The notes under the pieces: generated by a model
Databases searched by the model: none
What the model was told of the DNA's origin: nothing
What the model saw: the letters and a program-made list of their open reading frames with translations, nothing else
Shown: piece after piece, positions 12,866-25,616 of the stretch
Position numbering within the stretch: position 1 is the first letter of the stretch
Layout: every line of letters begins with the position of its first letter
Source of the DNA: Tubiluchus corallicola
Taxonomy: Eukaryota > Priapulida > Priapulimorpha > Priapulimorphida > Tubiluchidae
Direction: 5' to 3'
Assembly (NCBI GenBank): GCA_030141605.1
Contig: JAQGDQ010000337.1
Coordinates: 186,001 to 250,000 of the forward strand
Length of the DNA stretch: 64,000 nt
Program-made: the position numbers and the translations under genes

Positions 12866-13671
12866 TCCATCGCGTTTAAAACTGTAAAGAACACATTTGT
12901 TGCTGCTTCAATTTGGCAAACTCGTAGCCGGAGCACTAAAATTCGCTTGTAATTCGGCAGATGGACCCGCTCAGATGAAGCAAAATCGCATTATTTTCCT
13001 AAAGTGTTTTTCACAAACGAGTTTATAGCTTGAGAATCTGGTAAATTTTTTCCTTGATTTTACTTTATTAATCGAGTCCTTTTACTCGATTGGGGTTTGA
13101 GAAAGGTCTCACAGCACTAAAGGTGGTAATTCATTACCTGCTAATTAACTAATGGTTATAATATAAACACCACGAAATTATAATCACCAACTATTTAAGA
13201 GCAGGAAACGTCGTTTAGGTTCAAAATTAATAAAGTAAATACTAAGTAATTGACAATTACGTGAGGCGCGCAAAAAAGCAAAACAGTTTTTAAAGATTTT
13301 TTTTACATAAAAGCTCAAAGCTCATATTTTTCTATGAGCTGAAAAGTGACATGTAAACAGCATCACATATTTGTCAAAGACCTGGATAACACTAAATAAA
13401 GAAGCATGCCTAGCTATGGGTAAATCAATGACACACTGAGGAACTCAAGATGCCAAATTATCACATGTCAGGTCGAAAATTGAAGTGATTATTTTTTCAC
13501 TTATAACACATCCATTTGTATTATCTATAGACTATCTCTTCAAAACTTTTTATATATCCTGCAGACAAATGATGAAAATCCACATGAATATGAAACATTG
13601 TTGTCATCAATAAAATGAAATCACAACTAAAAAAGCACACACAGTTATCATAAAAAAATAAATAAACTGAC

Positions 13672-13851
13672 CTTTATAGAGTCGAAACAAGCCGTGACCC
13701 TGCCATTCTGAACCTCCACGTGTGGCGGTGGGTGCGCAAACTTGCACTCCGTGTCCGACCGTGTACACTTGTTTCTCTGAAACTCCCGACACACCTCTAG
13801 GGTGAGCCACCGTGAGTCCTTGACGTTTAAGAGATTGTTTACCATTGCCAT
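13672..13851 (-). CDS. MBNL: Muscleblind-family splicing regulator, first coding exon only (partial)
   Basis: Sixty codons read leftward from ATG at 13851 to a GT donor (exon ends AAAG, intron starts GTCAGT at 13671). The peptide has the muscleblind hallmark [12 protein letters not shown] followed by CKFAHP. The first zinc finger is complete as CX7CX6CX3H (C21, C29, C36, H40). ACFDSIK at 54-60 opens the second finger (C55), whose remaining ligands must lie in the next exon. Vertebrate MBNL genes are split at this same point. Family role: CCCH fingers bind YGCY motifs in pre-mRNA and control alternative splicing and mRNA localisation. A CTACAG acceptor ending at 13893 suggests the exon starts at 13892 with a short 5' UTR, so an upstream non-coding exon is likely. 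A second in-frame ATG lies at codon 3. I could not find the next exon (GRC...CKYLHP-like) anywhere in 1-13670 on this strand, so the following intron probably exceeds 13 kb. Confidence 0.93.
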
Positions 13852-14171
13852 ATTTTGGTATTAATTAATTTATAGTTTAGAATGGTGATCAACTGTAGGA
13901 AATACTGAGGTATCCTACTAAATGGACTGCCGATTGGCTGTAATGTCCTAAGCAGATTTCCGATTGGCTAGCAAGTATGTGTGAGCAGGCGAAGTGTTTG
14001 AACTTCACTGCTGTAGAGTCCAAACAAGTATACTTCATACAAGAATTCTGATGAGTTCCCCCAAGCAGCTCAAGTCAGAAGCTGATGTCTTGCAGAAGCG
14101 CCTTCTGTGGCCAGCAAGTAAGCAATGGTTTCTTGTAAGTCTTCCCAACACTGCAAGAGAAAAGCATAGAA

Positions 14172-14250
14172 TAATCAATGTAAACGCACCTTTAGTTTAA
14201 GCCTATATTCAATAAAAACCATGAGAAATTATTGTGAACGCACCTTTAGA
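14172..14250. repeat. Repeated AACGCACCTTTAG motif, MITE-end candidate
   Basis: AACGCACCTTTAGTTTAAGC and AACGCACCTTTAGAATATAA occur 60-65 bp apart in the same orientation. The reverse complement appears near 617-635 as CTAAAGGTACGTTCACAATA. The motif looks like a transposon terminus, but a full element cannot be delimited. Confidence 0.35.
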
Positions 14251-14774
14251 ATATAAACCTTATAGACATCACAGGTCAGACACCCTTCATTTTCAACCAG
14301 GGAACTAATGGACAGTCACTATATAGCTCTTTGTTTACTTTAAAAATGTAAAAGTTCATCCACCTGACAAAATCAAATTTCAAACGGAAAATTTTCAAAA
14401 ACTGCTTGTCTGTGCCAACAGATTTGGAGCCACTAATGCGCCAGTACAAACACAGTCATTTTTAAAATTTTCTGTATGATCAATACAAGTGAGTAATGTT
14501 ACTGAACTTGTACCAAAAAAAAACGCTTTGTATGAGTATAACAAATACTGCCTACTCTAATTCTACATTGCTTTATAAAATAAATTAGCATTATGACAGA
14601 TTTTGTTTCGAATTAAAAACAAAAGCCCATACAAGAATACTGGCTTGTTTCAATATCACAAATAGTTTATTGCAGTGAAGCATGATTCAGCAATCCAACT
14701 TCCAAACTTCATCTATATGCTACCTTACGTTTTAGCAGACAACTAAAATCAAGAATAAGAAATTAATGATCATG

Positions 14775-14789
14775 CGGGGGGGGGGGGGT
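14775..14789. repeat. Poly-G tract
   Basis: About 13-14 consecutive G followed by TAGTACGGGGTCCCC. A G-quadruplex-capable homopolymer, and a likely site of sequencing length error. Confidence 0.85.
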
Positions 14790-15104
14790 AGTACGGGGTC
14801 CCCTACAACTGCCTTGCATGATGAATGTGAAAAAAACAATATCAGAGACATTAAAGTAGTCACTCGCCATTGACATTTTACATCAATTGAGCAAATATTT
14901 TTTAAATTTACAATTTTTTCGTGTTTCGAGTATGGGAGCAAAATTAAATTTCGCTAGAAATCTGTAAACTATGTTGTATAAATATAATCAATTTACTAAA
15001 TAACTTATCACCGAAGATAGTAATATCATAACGCATTTCAAGCTTTCATCAATTTACGACAAAAAAGAAAAGATTATTTGAATTTAAATTTCATTTTAAA
15101 AACC

Positions 15105-15190
15105 CATACACGCACACACACAGACACACACATACATATATATGTATGTATAGATAAGTATGTATATGTACATACGTATGCATGTATACA
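15105..15190. repeat. CA / TATG compound microsatellite
   Basis: CACACACACAGACACACACA passes into alternating TATG/TACG units. Confidence 0.85.
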
Positions 15191-16309
15191 TTAAACTTAT
15201 GAAAGGCAAAGACTGAGATATTCCAAGTTTCCACTACAGTATGCAGGCGCTAACAAAATCAATACAACAAATTCCAACATGGCACTAAATGTTACTTAAA
15301 ATCTATCATGTTTCCATTTGCAAATGTAAAATGGAAGACAACACTTAATTTCTGTCGCCATGTTGTTCATTTATTAAGATAATAGTTGAAGACTGTCGAC
15401 GATAATTAATCGAAAAATTAATAAAACTGCGTTACTAACATCACGATTACAAATGTTAAACAGAAATGCCGAAATTTCCAACTGAATTTAAAACGAATGC
15501 AAAAAATTGCGAAGGTACGAACCCGTTAAGCAGAGCAAGCTGTAGATTGTATTACATAAGATCAGCAGACATTATGCAAACATTTCACTGCAAGCCATCA
15601 AGCCATCAAGGATAGAGCAGAAGCGTTTAAACACGTACAAACGCTCTAGCAGCAAAGCAGAAATTGAGAAGCGAGAGCAAAGCGAGTTTTTTAATCAGTT
15701 CAATAAAGTAGAGCAGCGCCATGCGTCGGCCGGAGAAGGAAAGAGTTAAACCGTTGCTTCAGCAACCGGTATTGTTTGAACCTTAACATCATTTCACATG
15801 CAATAAAATTTTAATGAAACAGATGCATAATGGACTAAACTTCTGAAAGTGATTTGTCTTTTCTAGCCTACAAATGAAATTAAGGGACAAACAAGACAGC
15901 ATCAATTACTAGTAACTGTTTGAAAACTAGTAATTATAACTGTTTAAGTTGAAAAACTTTTATACCAGGATTCAACACGAACGTATATACAATGCGAAAA
16001 GATTAGGAAATACAACTCTTGATTTGAGGAATGATACATCGTGGGCAATGGCAGTGGGCAGGAATGCGTGGCGTCATCAGGTGAGGTCGTCATCAAAAGC
16101 GCGTCGCTATTCATTTTACGTCGGATCTCCTTAGATACCTATTGCATTGCAACACTGGTCGCTGAGAAACAGGTGCAACCATGACATATTAATTAATGAA
16201 ACAATCACTCATTGTTCAACAATTTGCTGAACAGTAAGTTAAAATTAATAAATGCGAACGATAATGATGTGATTATAATGATGATAATAACATGTGATTA
16301 TGTTCTTCG

Positions 16310-16374
16310 TGTGGTCGCAATATGATGCAGGCTTCTGAAAAGGGGTCGCCGTCAACAAAAGGTTGGGAACCACT
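16310..16374. mobile_element. Right end of a hAT-type element
   Basis: On the minus strand the segment starts CAGTGGTTCCCAACCTTTTG and continues into GACGGCGACCCC. This is the well-known terminus of hAT elements in many animals. No matching left terminus was found upstream, so this is a broken copy. Confidence 0.5.
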
Positions 16375-16971
16375 GTTTTAGAACGTAGAAGCACATAGAT
16401 GATGACGATGAAAGGAACAGAGTTTGATTTTCAGGCTAACAGCGTGGAACTTTAATATGCTACTGTATTTCCTGCTGCAAGTTATGACGTCATTTGGTGC
16501 TAATTAAATATTAATTGTTGATAGCCTATTCTTTTACATACATTGACGTCCTGCAAGCTGGCATGTTGCATTCACTGGCCACCCTGGATGTTGCTTAACT
16601 TAGGCCGCGAAACACAAACTCGGCCATTCACAAGTTAATAGCAAAACGTCGCCCACTCACGAATTAACAAGAAACGATACGAGAAAATATTATATTAATG
16701 ACACAAAAATTTTATTTACTCAACTGATTAGAAAACAGGAAATGCATTTTGATTTCTGTTTAACTGTTAATCCCAAACTAAACGTCTTGCACATGTAGAC
16801 AAAGGCGTGTTTTCACAACAAGTGTTTCCATCTATATTCCATTTATTAGATCAACAGATGTTGCTGCAATTTTAATCTTAACAATGCACAAAAATTTTCT
16901 GAAAACTAAAATAGAAGTTAGAATAATTGGCTAAAGTTTACAATTCCCATACCCAAGAAATTAGTACGTGA

Positions 16972-17032
16972 GGCGGATTAGGATAAAGATTAGAGTTAGG
17001 GTTGGGATTAGGGTTAGGGTTAGTGTTAGAGT
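16972..17032. repeat. Interstitial telomere-type TTAGGG array, degenerate
   Basis: GGATTAGGATAAAGATTAGA is followed by GTTAGGGTTGGGATTAGGG, then TTAGGGTTAGTGTTAG. Consistent with the animal telomere hexamer, decayed at both edges. Confidence 0.8.
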
Positions 17033-17919
17033 ATTAAATTGTGTGTGGAATTGTATGTTTATGTTTATGTTTCTTCATGAAGTGGAAAAATTTCCAAAAT
17101 CATTTTCAATGAAACTGACACTATCGCAACACAAAAATGCTTCTTTGATAAATCCTTGTTAAAAACCGTCCGTTTAACTCAGCTATCATAAATTACAAAA
17201 TATATTTAACCTTGATAAAATGAGAACGAAAAAAACGCTAGCGAGCATTAACTTTCTCTAAACGCTTGTTATTATAGCAGCACTTTTAGCGGTAATTAGT
17301 CAACTTGCTGGCGTGTTTGTGCAAGACATAAATATTTTCTTTGGACAAACAGAATTTTAACAAGTATTTTAAAAGTATTAAATTGTTAAAACAGAATTCA
17401 AGTTAGCAATAACAACAGTATTAGGCTGAGACATTTTGCAGAGAACTTCAAAAATAACTCTAAGGTTCCGGCAAGGTTAAAATTATATGTTGATTTTTGG
17501 CAGCACTAAAAAATTAGCTTGAAATGCAGACTAAACAAATACAAAACTACAAACCTAAGAAATGAAGTTACTCTTGTTCAAAGTTAATTTAGGCGCGCTA
17601 TACAATTTTTTATTGATGTAAATGCGAAGTATCAGCTGAACGAAAGAGAAAATGTTGAGATACTGAACCAGTTCTGATAACGCAAAATCACATTAGTTCA
17701 AAAATTAATTAATAATTTCCACTAACTTTGCTCTGTTGAAATAACTACATTATCTTCTACTGCACTGTACTATTAAATCACTAAACTAATTCAGAACTTA
17801 TGGCATCAACTTTTTCTCAAATTAGCAAGTAACCACATCATGAACTCAAAACTTTTTTAATTCAATTTTAATAAATGACAATTAGCCTTTAAAGCCAATA
17901 TGGACTAAATGAATGTGAA

Positions 17920-18035
17920 TGATTGAATAAAGGAATAAATAATCAAGTACATAAATAAACAAGTCAAAAAATAAACAAATAAATAAATAAAGAAATAAAT
18001 AAGTAAATAAATAAATAAATAATAAATAAAGGACA
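17920..18035. repeat. AAATA-rich microsatellite
   Basis: Repeated AATAAATA units. It creates artificial hydrophobic minus-strand frames rich in Phe, Tyr and Leu, which are not genes. Confidence 0.85.
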
Positions 18036-19340
18036 AAATTGAGCAACAAATGAGTTAGTGAATAAATATTCAAAAACAGAAAAATAATGGAGCACGCGTA
18101 TGAGATGCATTAAAAGCACCATAAGAATAAACAAAACTAACTTTCCTGGTGAATGAGTGTTCGCGTGGAAATGAGAAACAATCGTGCACGAACAAATGGA
18201 AGCCAGCAGAGAGAACTGAAACCGTTGGTTACCATGATTCAGTTTGTGAAGACGCAATAATGTTCAATGGCAACATCATTAAGTCAGACTGACGCCAACA
18301 GAAATACCTTCAACATTTCCATGACAACTCGGGGATGGAAACGGACATGGCTGAATACAACAAAAGGAATTGGATTTTGCTTTCCAACTGATTTACCAAG
18401 CAATTATTAGCCTCTGCCAACGGAGAATTTTCTACTTCTTATTTTGCAAAGTGAAGCTGTTTTTTTTACGGTGACAAACAGGAATGAATAAAATCTCTAG
18501 TTGCTCGCAAGTAATCACGAGGGACTCATTTGTGGAAATAATACAATCCATGAATATCTTTTGTAACTGTAGTGACTTACTGACGTCATTTTGCTTTATT
18601 ATCAAGGGTTAGTGATTCGCAGGAAGTGAGAAACGAGTCCCAGTAGTGCAAGAGGCAAAGTGTAAAATCCGCCCATTACCTTCGTAAATTTTTCTGCATT
18701 TTTAACACGAGACACTGCGGGCGCAATAAAATAAGCACAGTGTACATTGCCAAAAAGAAAACTTCAAATTTTTATTGTTTTTCATGTGTAAACTTCTTGT
18801 GCTGATACCGCAAGTTAAACGTTTGACGGCAACGGAAGACGCGGGCCATACGGACGATTTGGCTGACGTTGTTTGTCCGGCGAGAATACTTCTGGTATTA
18901 TAATTTCCACAATGGACTGTTTTTTATTGATTTTTCTTAGTTAACAAAGAACTCGCAACACGTTTCTTCCATTCCGAACCTTCGTCGCCTAAATGACTCG
19001 CACATAGTACAATCGCACAATCCGTAGATATGCCCTAAAACAGACTAGACCATGCAACTAAGTAATCAACTTTCCGCCGCAACACATTTCCTAGAGAAAA
19101 ACTGTGATAATGATATAATTTTCGTGAATACAGATTAGTTTTTAATGTGTTTTCATTAGAGAAATCAGTGATTCTCAGCAGCCACAAAGCTACAACAGCT
19201 ACTAAATCATCAAATGCGTTATAAACGCGCTACATTCCCATAACGCTCATCCTAATTATACCGCATATTATGATGCAGTGTCTATGTCATTTATAGTAAT
19301 CACGGGAGTTGTAAAAATTCTATAATAAATTGAGAAATTC

Positions 19341-19985
19341 TAGATGAGAAGAGAATCAGCATTTTCACAGTTTCGTTCTGCGCAAGCGCAGTTGCTGTGG
19401 TGCATCATAGCAACGCGTCTTAACTACAACCGTCACGTGACATGTGTGTAGATGAGAAGAGAATAAGCATTTTCACAGTTTCGTAGTGCACACGCGCAGT
19501 TGCTGTAGGTCAAGTTAAGTGTACCATAGCAACGCGTCTTAACTAGAACCGTCACGTGACGTGTGTGTAGATGAAACGGGAATAAGCATGTTCAGTTTCG
19601 TTGTGCGCACGCGCAGTTGCTGTAGGTCAAAGCTAAGTATACCACAGCAATAAATAATAACTACAACCGTCACGTGACATGTGTACAAAGCGACATCGTC
19701 TGCCGCACCAGTTCAGAAACTTCAGTTGTTTTACGTGGAATTTACTTAATTATGCATTAGTCTGCGTGTAGTATGATTTACTAACACGATCTTGCTTGGG
19801 GAAAAGAAAAAAATGAACTAGGTATGGTCTATTAAAACTTTTACTACTACAAGAGCTTAGGCTGCGAGGCGTTGTCACGTGTACACAAATGCGTTTTGTC
19901 TAGTTCACTTAACCTTTGACCTTTTTTGCGATCATCACCAATCGCTGGAACTGCGAAAAGGCTTATTCGTTCCGCGTTTCTAGAT
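19341..19985. mobile_element. TIR element (copy 1) with left end tandemly triplicated
   Basis: Three tandem units begin at about 19353, 19461 and 19580, each with GAATAAGCATTTTCACAGTT, GCGCAGTTGCTGT, CAACGCGTCTTAACTACAAC and GTCACGTGAC. The far end reads GCTGGAACTGCGAAAAGGCT, then TATTC (19944-19968). Its reverse complement, GAATAAGCCTTTTCGCAGTT, is an inverted copy of the unit start. The interior (19690-19940) matches 53400-53690. Non-autonomous DNA transposon by structure; superfamily not assigned. Confidence 0.65.
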
Positions 19986-20330
19986 CTATAGCGTGTAGAT
20001 TTTTAATAATAGGAAACTGCCTACTTAATGGTCAAGTTGACTGCGTAATGGTCACTTGTCACTAACAAGAGTTATCTGAGATGTAAAAGACCCTTTTATT
20101 TTAAGATTTTGCTGCTAAATTTGAGTACAGTGGGGCTTAAATTTGCGTACTTTCTGAGATTACTGGTTCTAACTCTTGGTGGTCTTAAATATTGCATTGG
20201 GATGTTATAACTTAGTATATTAATTTAACTTCACTTTTATGTTACTGGACAGGAAACTTGCTTCATTAACAACCTTGATATTAGCACTGTAAATAATGTT
20301 CTACGCATCGTTAAAAAAGCTAATTACAGA

Positions 20331-20645
20331 ATGTGTAACATTATAGAACACTCTGCCTATGTTAAATTGTATAATGTTTGTACCGAAATTTTTGCGTGCA
20401 AAAAGACGCTAATAAAGACTTATCATTACCATCAACATCATCTTGAAATGAGGCAGCGAACAAGCTCTAGGTTTTGTGTACTAGGCTCCAAGCCAAAGCT
20501 AGATGTAAAAACATCGTTCTTTGTCAATCGTCGAGATAAATTAATTCTAATGTTGTTTTTACATAATTTTGTACGTTTTACCCAAACTAAACGATTACAT
20601 TAGTTAGCATCATATCCTGTCTCAATACCAACCCATTCCATTCTA
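20331..20645 (+). pseudogene. Possible LINE C-terminal remnant
   Basis: The 90-codon frame 20331-20603 contains LGSKPKLDVKTSFFVNR, resembling the conserved spot before the final Trp-Asn-x-Leu-Pro of LINE reverse-transcriptase ORFs, but the rest is degraded. It is followed by CCATTCCATTCTATTCTA, which could be a LINE simple tail. Weak: it could be chance. Confidence 0.25.
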
Positions 20646-21431
20646 TTCTACTTTGTCTAGGGAGAGGCAGAGTATAAGATGAAACTGCCTAAAAAATTTC
20701 CGGTGGTCAGCCATTCAGTTGTAAAACAGGTCTAGCATTGCGTACTTCGGATGATAAGAACACACCCTGACCACTGGTAAGAATCACATGCATACACACT
20801 ATGCAGCACAGTTTTCTCACTTGCTACTATTTCACCATGAATACGCACACCATTCAGAGCTTGCTGAATGCATGGCATCTGCAAGTAGGTGGAATTAAAC
20901 AAAACCGCGACAGGAAGTTGGGCAGGAAATGCACCAGGATGTCGTCTCGATGCCTAAGTAAGACCACAGCATTAAATCAGATATGCAGTGAAATCAGCTG
21001 CAGATACTGAAGAACAAATCACATTTTTCTCGCACAACTTGTAATATACATTATACCGCAAAATATATATACTTATACAGATATAAACAAAATTATTGCT
21101 TGTAAAATGAAACTCATTTCTTCGTATTTGCCGCAAAATAGCTGCAGTAAATAACGAATTCATGTTCTTCAGTTGAACATATAGTCAGATCTTTTCTCCA
21201 TTATTCATAGTCATTATCTGTAGCTTATTACAGGCTTGCAGCCAGGTTAGCATCCAGCAAACAACTTGCTAGGAGATTGTGTTAAATTTTCTTTACGTAA
21301 ACGTTTATGGGAACATTTATTTCATATATTAGTATTGGTTTATGTTTAAATGCATGTGGAACTGTGTACTTAATCATTGTAAAATTTAATGATTTGCTAA
21401 TTGTTACTTAGTCGTGATTTTTTTTCTTATT

Positions 21432-21599
21432 AGCTAACTGCAAGCTCATATTAGCTTACTACAAGCTCATATTAGCTTACTACAAGCTCATATTATCTTA
21501 CTACAAGCTCATATTAGCTTACTGCAAGCTCATATTAGCTTACTACAAGCTCATATTAGCTTACTGCAAGCTCATATTAGCTTACTACAAGCTCATGTT
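21432..21599. repeat. 21-bp tandem repeat, 8 units
   Basis: Unit AGCTTACTACAAGCTCATAT plus T, repeated eight times with A/G exchange at one site (CTGCAAG / CTACAAG). AAGCT and AGCTT halves make each unit partly self-complementary. Confidence 0.95.
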
Positions 21600-24500
21600 A
21601 GACAGGTAATTTGCTAATCTCATGCCTTGCCGTTTAATCAAATTTATTGTTTTTATTCCACATGACTATCGCAGTTTTACTTATTCAATTTTTCCACACT
21701 CTACTCAAATTACGTAATTAAAATGTTCACTGTTAGCGGCATTATTATTTCTTAGCGTCCTATGAGAAAGGTGGCTGATTCGATAACCGTTTGGTTTCCC
21801 CCCATCCTTTCTACATTCTATTTGAATTCTGTTTGTTTTGATTCACATTGTGTTGTACAGCCCAAGAAGATGAAAAACTATCTATCTATCCATCTATCTA
21901 AAGTCCACGTCCCCAACGTAATTTCTCAATCTAAGGACCTGCATAAATATTTTGATGTATAACAAAAAAAATGAATTCCTGACAATAATGGATATATGCA
22001 CTTGTTAAAAACATTTAAAATATTGAAGACTATGTAACTGAGTCTGGAATAACCTTCAATGATGAAAAAGATTTGACCGCTTAGAAAGGCAGTCGCCAAA
22101 ACGACGTTTAAACATAAAACGCAGCCGGCATGTTGGCGATATATATGTACGCGAGCAGCAACTGATTGTAGTGTGCTAGCTAGTCGAGAAACACTTGCGA
22201 GATGTCCATAATACAAAGTAAGACAGTAAGGACGTCCATAGTTTGCAACATAAAATTGTTAGCTTACTTAACGTACATGATGATTTTACAAGTTCTCATG
22301 GAAATTATTAAAAATGAGAAGGTGAGGAAAGGAAAAGATAAGAGAAGAGAGGAGATTATGTTGAGTTTGTTGAAACAAGTGCCCAAGTCATATTTTGCCG
22401 AAATTTACACCACCTGTACATAAACATGAACTAACTTCGTTACATTTCTATGCATCAAAAATGAAAAAGTACTCTCATAAAACATAGGCATGACATAGCG
22501 TTATAAGCAAAAAGTGCCCAAGTTCCACTGGTCAAATTTCAGAGGAGCGCCAAGTTTTACACTTTGCACAACCTCATAACATTATGATTAAAGTTGCGGA
22601 AAATGCAGAGAATTAACAGTTACTCTTCTTACGTCATTCTTTAAAATGAGCATATATGAGGATTTTGGCTTTCTAGTCAGCCAAGTTGCCTATATCCATA
22701 AAACATTATTTTTAAAAATAAACAAATAAATAAATGAAAGAAACAAACAAACAAACAACATGATACTGTTTCAAACTGTCTAATACTCATGTACGATAGG
22801 CATTGTTTGTTTATCTTTAGCCTCTCAGAAGACACGAGTTCGATACTTGTTACATCAGGCTGTTTAAACACTGACTAGAAGGTTTTCCAGATTATTGCAA
22901 AATACATGCATTTCAGTTTTTATTGCTTTAGTTAATAGTCCCAAGTCTCTACCGTGTCGTGTCGCCTCGATCACACTGTGCATTTCGTGCTGTAGAGGTG
23001 AAAAATAAATGCTAATTGATCTGTAACATTGAAATTGTTGTCTCCCAATGCTGTTGTCAGACAATCATGACAAACCGTGGAGGCGTCAAACGTGTAAAAT
23101 GCAGTTGTTGTTATATCTGCATTAATTTTTAATTTACTCGAGTAATACAGTGTGTCACATTTAAGTAATGAGCTGTGACGATATTAACGGTAACAACGCT
23201 ATCAAATATTACCGTATTGCGAATTCACTAAGCAACGTGCAGTACAACAACTACACATAATAATAAGGGAAAACGATTGAAAGTGTTAATGCAATAATAG
23301 TACAGAAGTAAACGTACAGGCCAGAATCTGTATTGGCCTAGAGCAAATGCAACTAGGTAAAAGGAAGAACCTGGTTTATAACGCTTCTGTAATATAAAAT
23401 TCTGTTTCTGTAAGATATTATAAACATTCTTTTCATTTATAAGGGAAGACACACAAATATTCACTAAGCGTATAAAAAATACGTTGAAGAAACCAGGTTA
23501 TTCGATCTTAGCAAAAAAGAAGAGGAAAACAGGAGCAAGAGAAGACGGGGAAAAGCGAAAATGAATGAAGGGAAAGGAAAAAAGAAGGGGAGAAATTAGG
23601 TGATTTTTCTGAACAGCTATTTAAAGTTAAAGACAAAACATACACCTTAGCTGCTGGATGAAAAATGCGAATTCACACCGTGCATCAGCTTCTTAATCTT
23701 ACATATTTCCTATCAATAATAACTCCATATTAACTTTATTATATCATGCTCAAACTAATTCCCCATTAAGCTAACAGACCAAGTTAAAATCACACACAAC
23801 ATCCAGAGTTTTTGAAACGTTATTAATGTTCTAGACGTGTTAACTAGAGTCACTGCGCAGATTTTCGCACTGTGTTAAAACTTAGAAGCTATCGAAAACG
23901 CATAACACATTGTGCAATATTTTTGTACTGTTTTTGCAATATTTTTGTAATGTTCTTTATTTTATTTTGTGAACTACTTCGGAAATAACTAATAGTTTTG
24001 TAATTGTTGTTATCCACGTTAATAAAAATAAAAAGCCAAGGCTCTCGGGAAGTTGAGTTTACTTTAATATTTGAGAAAAACGGCTTCACATTTAACCACT
24101 GAATCCATCCAACAGCTGTAATTAAAGTGGAACAACTCTACCCTCTGTACTGATCTCACTATTCTCCAATCCTGGGATCATTTTTTACCTGATTAACTCA
24201 AGAATGTACCATGCGAAAGTTTATGTTGCAATAAGTTATCGTACGAGCACATTTACCAGAGCTAATCGTATCAATCATTCAAACAGTTACGCACCTCGCA
24301 TGCACTATCATCTCGTAAATTAGACCGTAATTATCATAATGATGATTATATCTGTCATCTGATGCAGCCATTTTATACGCGTCATTTCAGCCAATGATAA
24401 AGCGCAGGTCGCTATGACCCATTGAATTGATTTGTATGTGTAATGTTGCCAGTTTGTTTAATCAAACTACCTTTTAACATCTTCTTTGTGGTGAAAGGCG

Positions 24501-25438
24501 TGTCACATTCAGGCATTTTAGTTGTATGTCTGTCACTGTATTTACCTGGACGGGGAGCATAGCTAGTGATCAATGTTCGACGAAAGTCAGGCAACGTCAA
24601 AGTTAATCAGTGGATGGATGATTTACTGCCTGGTTCAACATCTGCTCTGGGGGCTGCATTCGCCATAATAATTCTAGCTGTTTACTTCATAAGGAATAAA
24701 ATATGTTCATCTGAAAGTGGGTAAGACACCTCTGTCTGTATAAAGTCTCGTCGCAGATTCGCAGATGATTATCCTTGATAATGAAGGAGGTTCCAATGCA
24801 GCCACAACCGGTATGTCCAGCCATTAAATAGTGGATTCGAATTGTACAAAAAATGTACTGAAAGTACGTTTAAATTTTAGTGTACAATGTATACACGTAT
24901 TTCTTTACAGGAATTGCGTTTTCAGGTTTTGCGTTTTATTAAAGCTGTAACTAGTGTGAAATTGCTCTTTGGCTGTCTTGTAATTTTGCGCTAACTGTCG
25001 TCTGTAAGGTCAATAAAATTACATTTGAAATACAGTGTCTGTAACATTACGTCACGAGCATGCGTAGACGACAATACTTGATGATGTGGCTTCAACGCTG
25101 CCGCAAACAATTGCTTACAATGCCTAGCATGGCAGGTAAAGCCTATCACACCTGTGTTTGTACGCAATACACACGCGGATCAATCAAACGTAATTTATTG
25201 TACACAGTCAGTAATTATTAATACTGCGTGAGCAGTTTGACTAATCAACTAATATTACTATGCATGCATGATACAAAAATCTTCAAAAAATATTTCACCA
25301 AGAATAAAAAGCAGGTGAATTTCTAGAGTCAAAAACTTAAAAAGCCATTTTTGTAACGCACAGCGCCTAAAATTACAGCCAGGGAGTGATCCCGTTCCTG
25401 ATTACTGAACTCACTAATTGATGGGCATAACTATCAAT
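21600..25438. other. No gene seen
   Basis: AT-rich intergenic DNA. Frames at 21762, 22202 and 22677 have low-complexity or random composition. Confidence 0.55.
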
Positions 25439-25616
25439 TTACTGGAATAAACACGTACATAACCTATCTACCCGATACGCTTTGTTAGAAATATCAATAA
25501 ATCTGTGCATTATATAAAGGATTGAATTTACTCGAATTAAGACGTATATAACCTATCTACCCAATAAGCTTTGTTAGTAATATCAATAAATCTGTGCATT
25601 ATGTAAAGGATTAATT
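25439..25616. repeat. 89-bp tandem duplication
   Basis: Two units sharing TAACCTATCTACCC, GCTTTGTTAG, ATATCAATAAATCTGTGCAT and TAAAGGATT. Confidence 0.85.

Larger units (their letters stand above)
13900..16309. other. Upstream region of the muscleblind exon; no other exon seen
   Basis: Besides the poly-G tract, microsatellite and MITE-end motifs, I see no coding exon. A 5' UTR exon and promoter for muscleblind could lie here or further right but cannot be recognised by eye. Confidence 0.5.

Noticed and set aside
14775-14789. G-quadruplex regulatory element
   Set aside because: A single poly-G homopolymer with likely sequencing length error and no gene nearby; function cannot be argued.
17882-18257. 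Hydrophobic minus-strand frames resembling membrane peptides
   Set aside because: They arise from AAATA microsatellite DNA read as Tyr, Leu, Phe and Ile.
21432-21599. 21-bp repeats as a possible small-RNA precursor
   Set aside because: The units are simple head-to-tail copies without a long hairpin; nothing beyond length suggests small RNA production.
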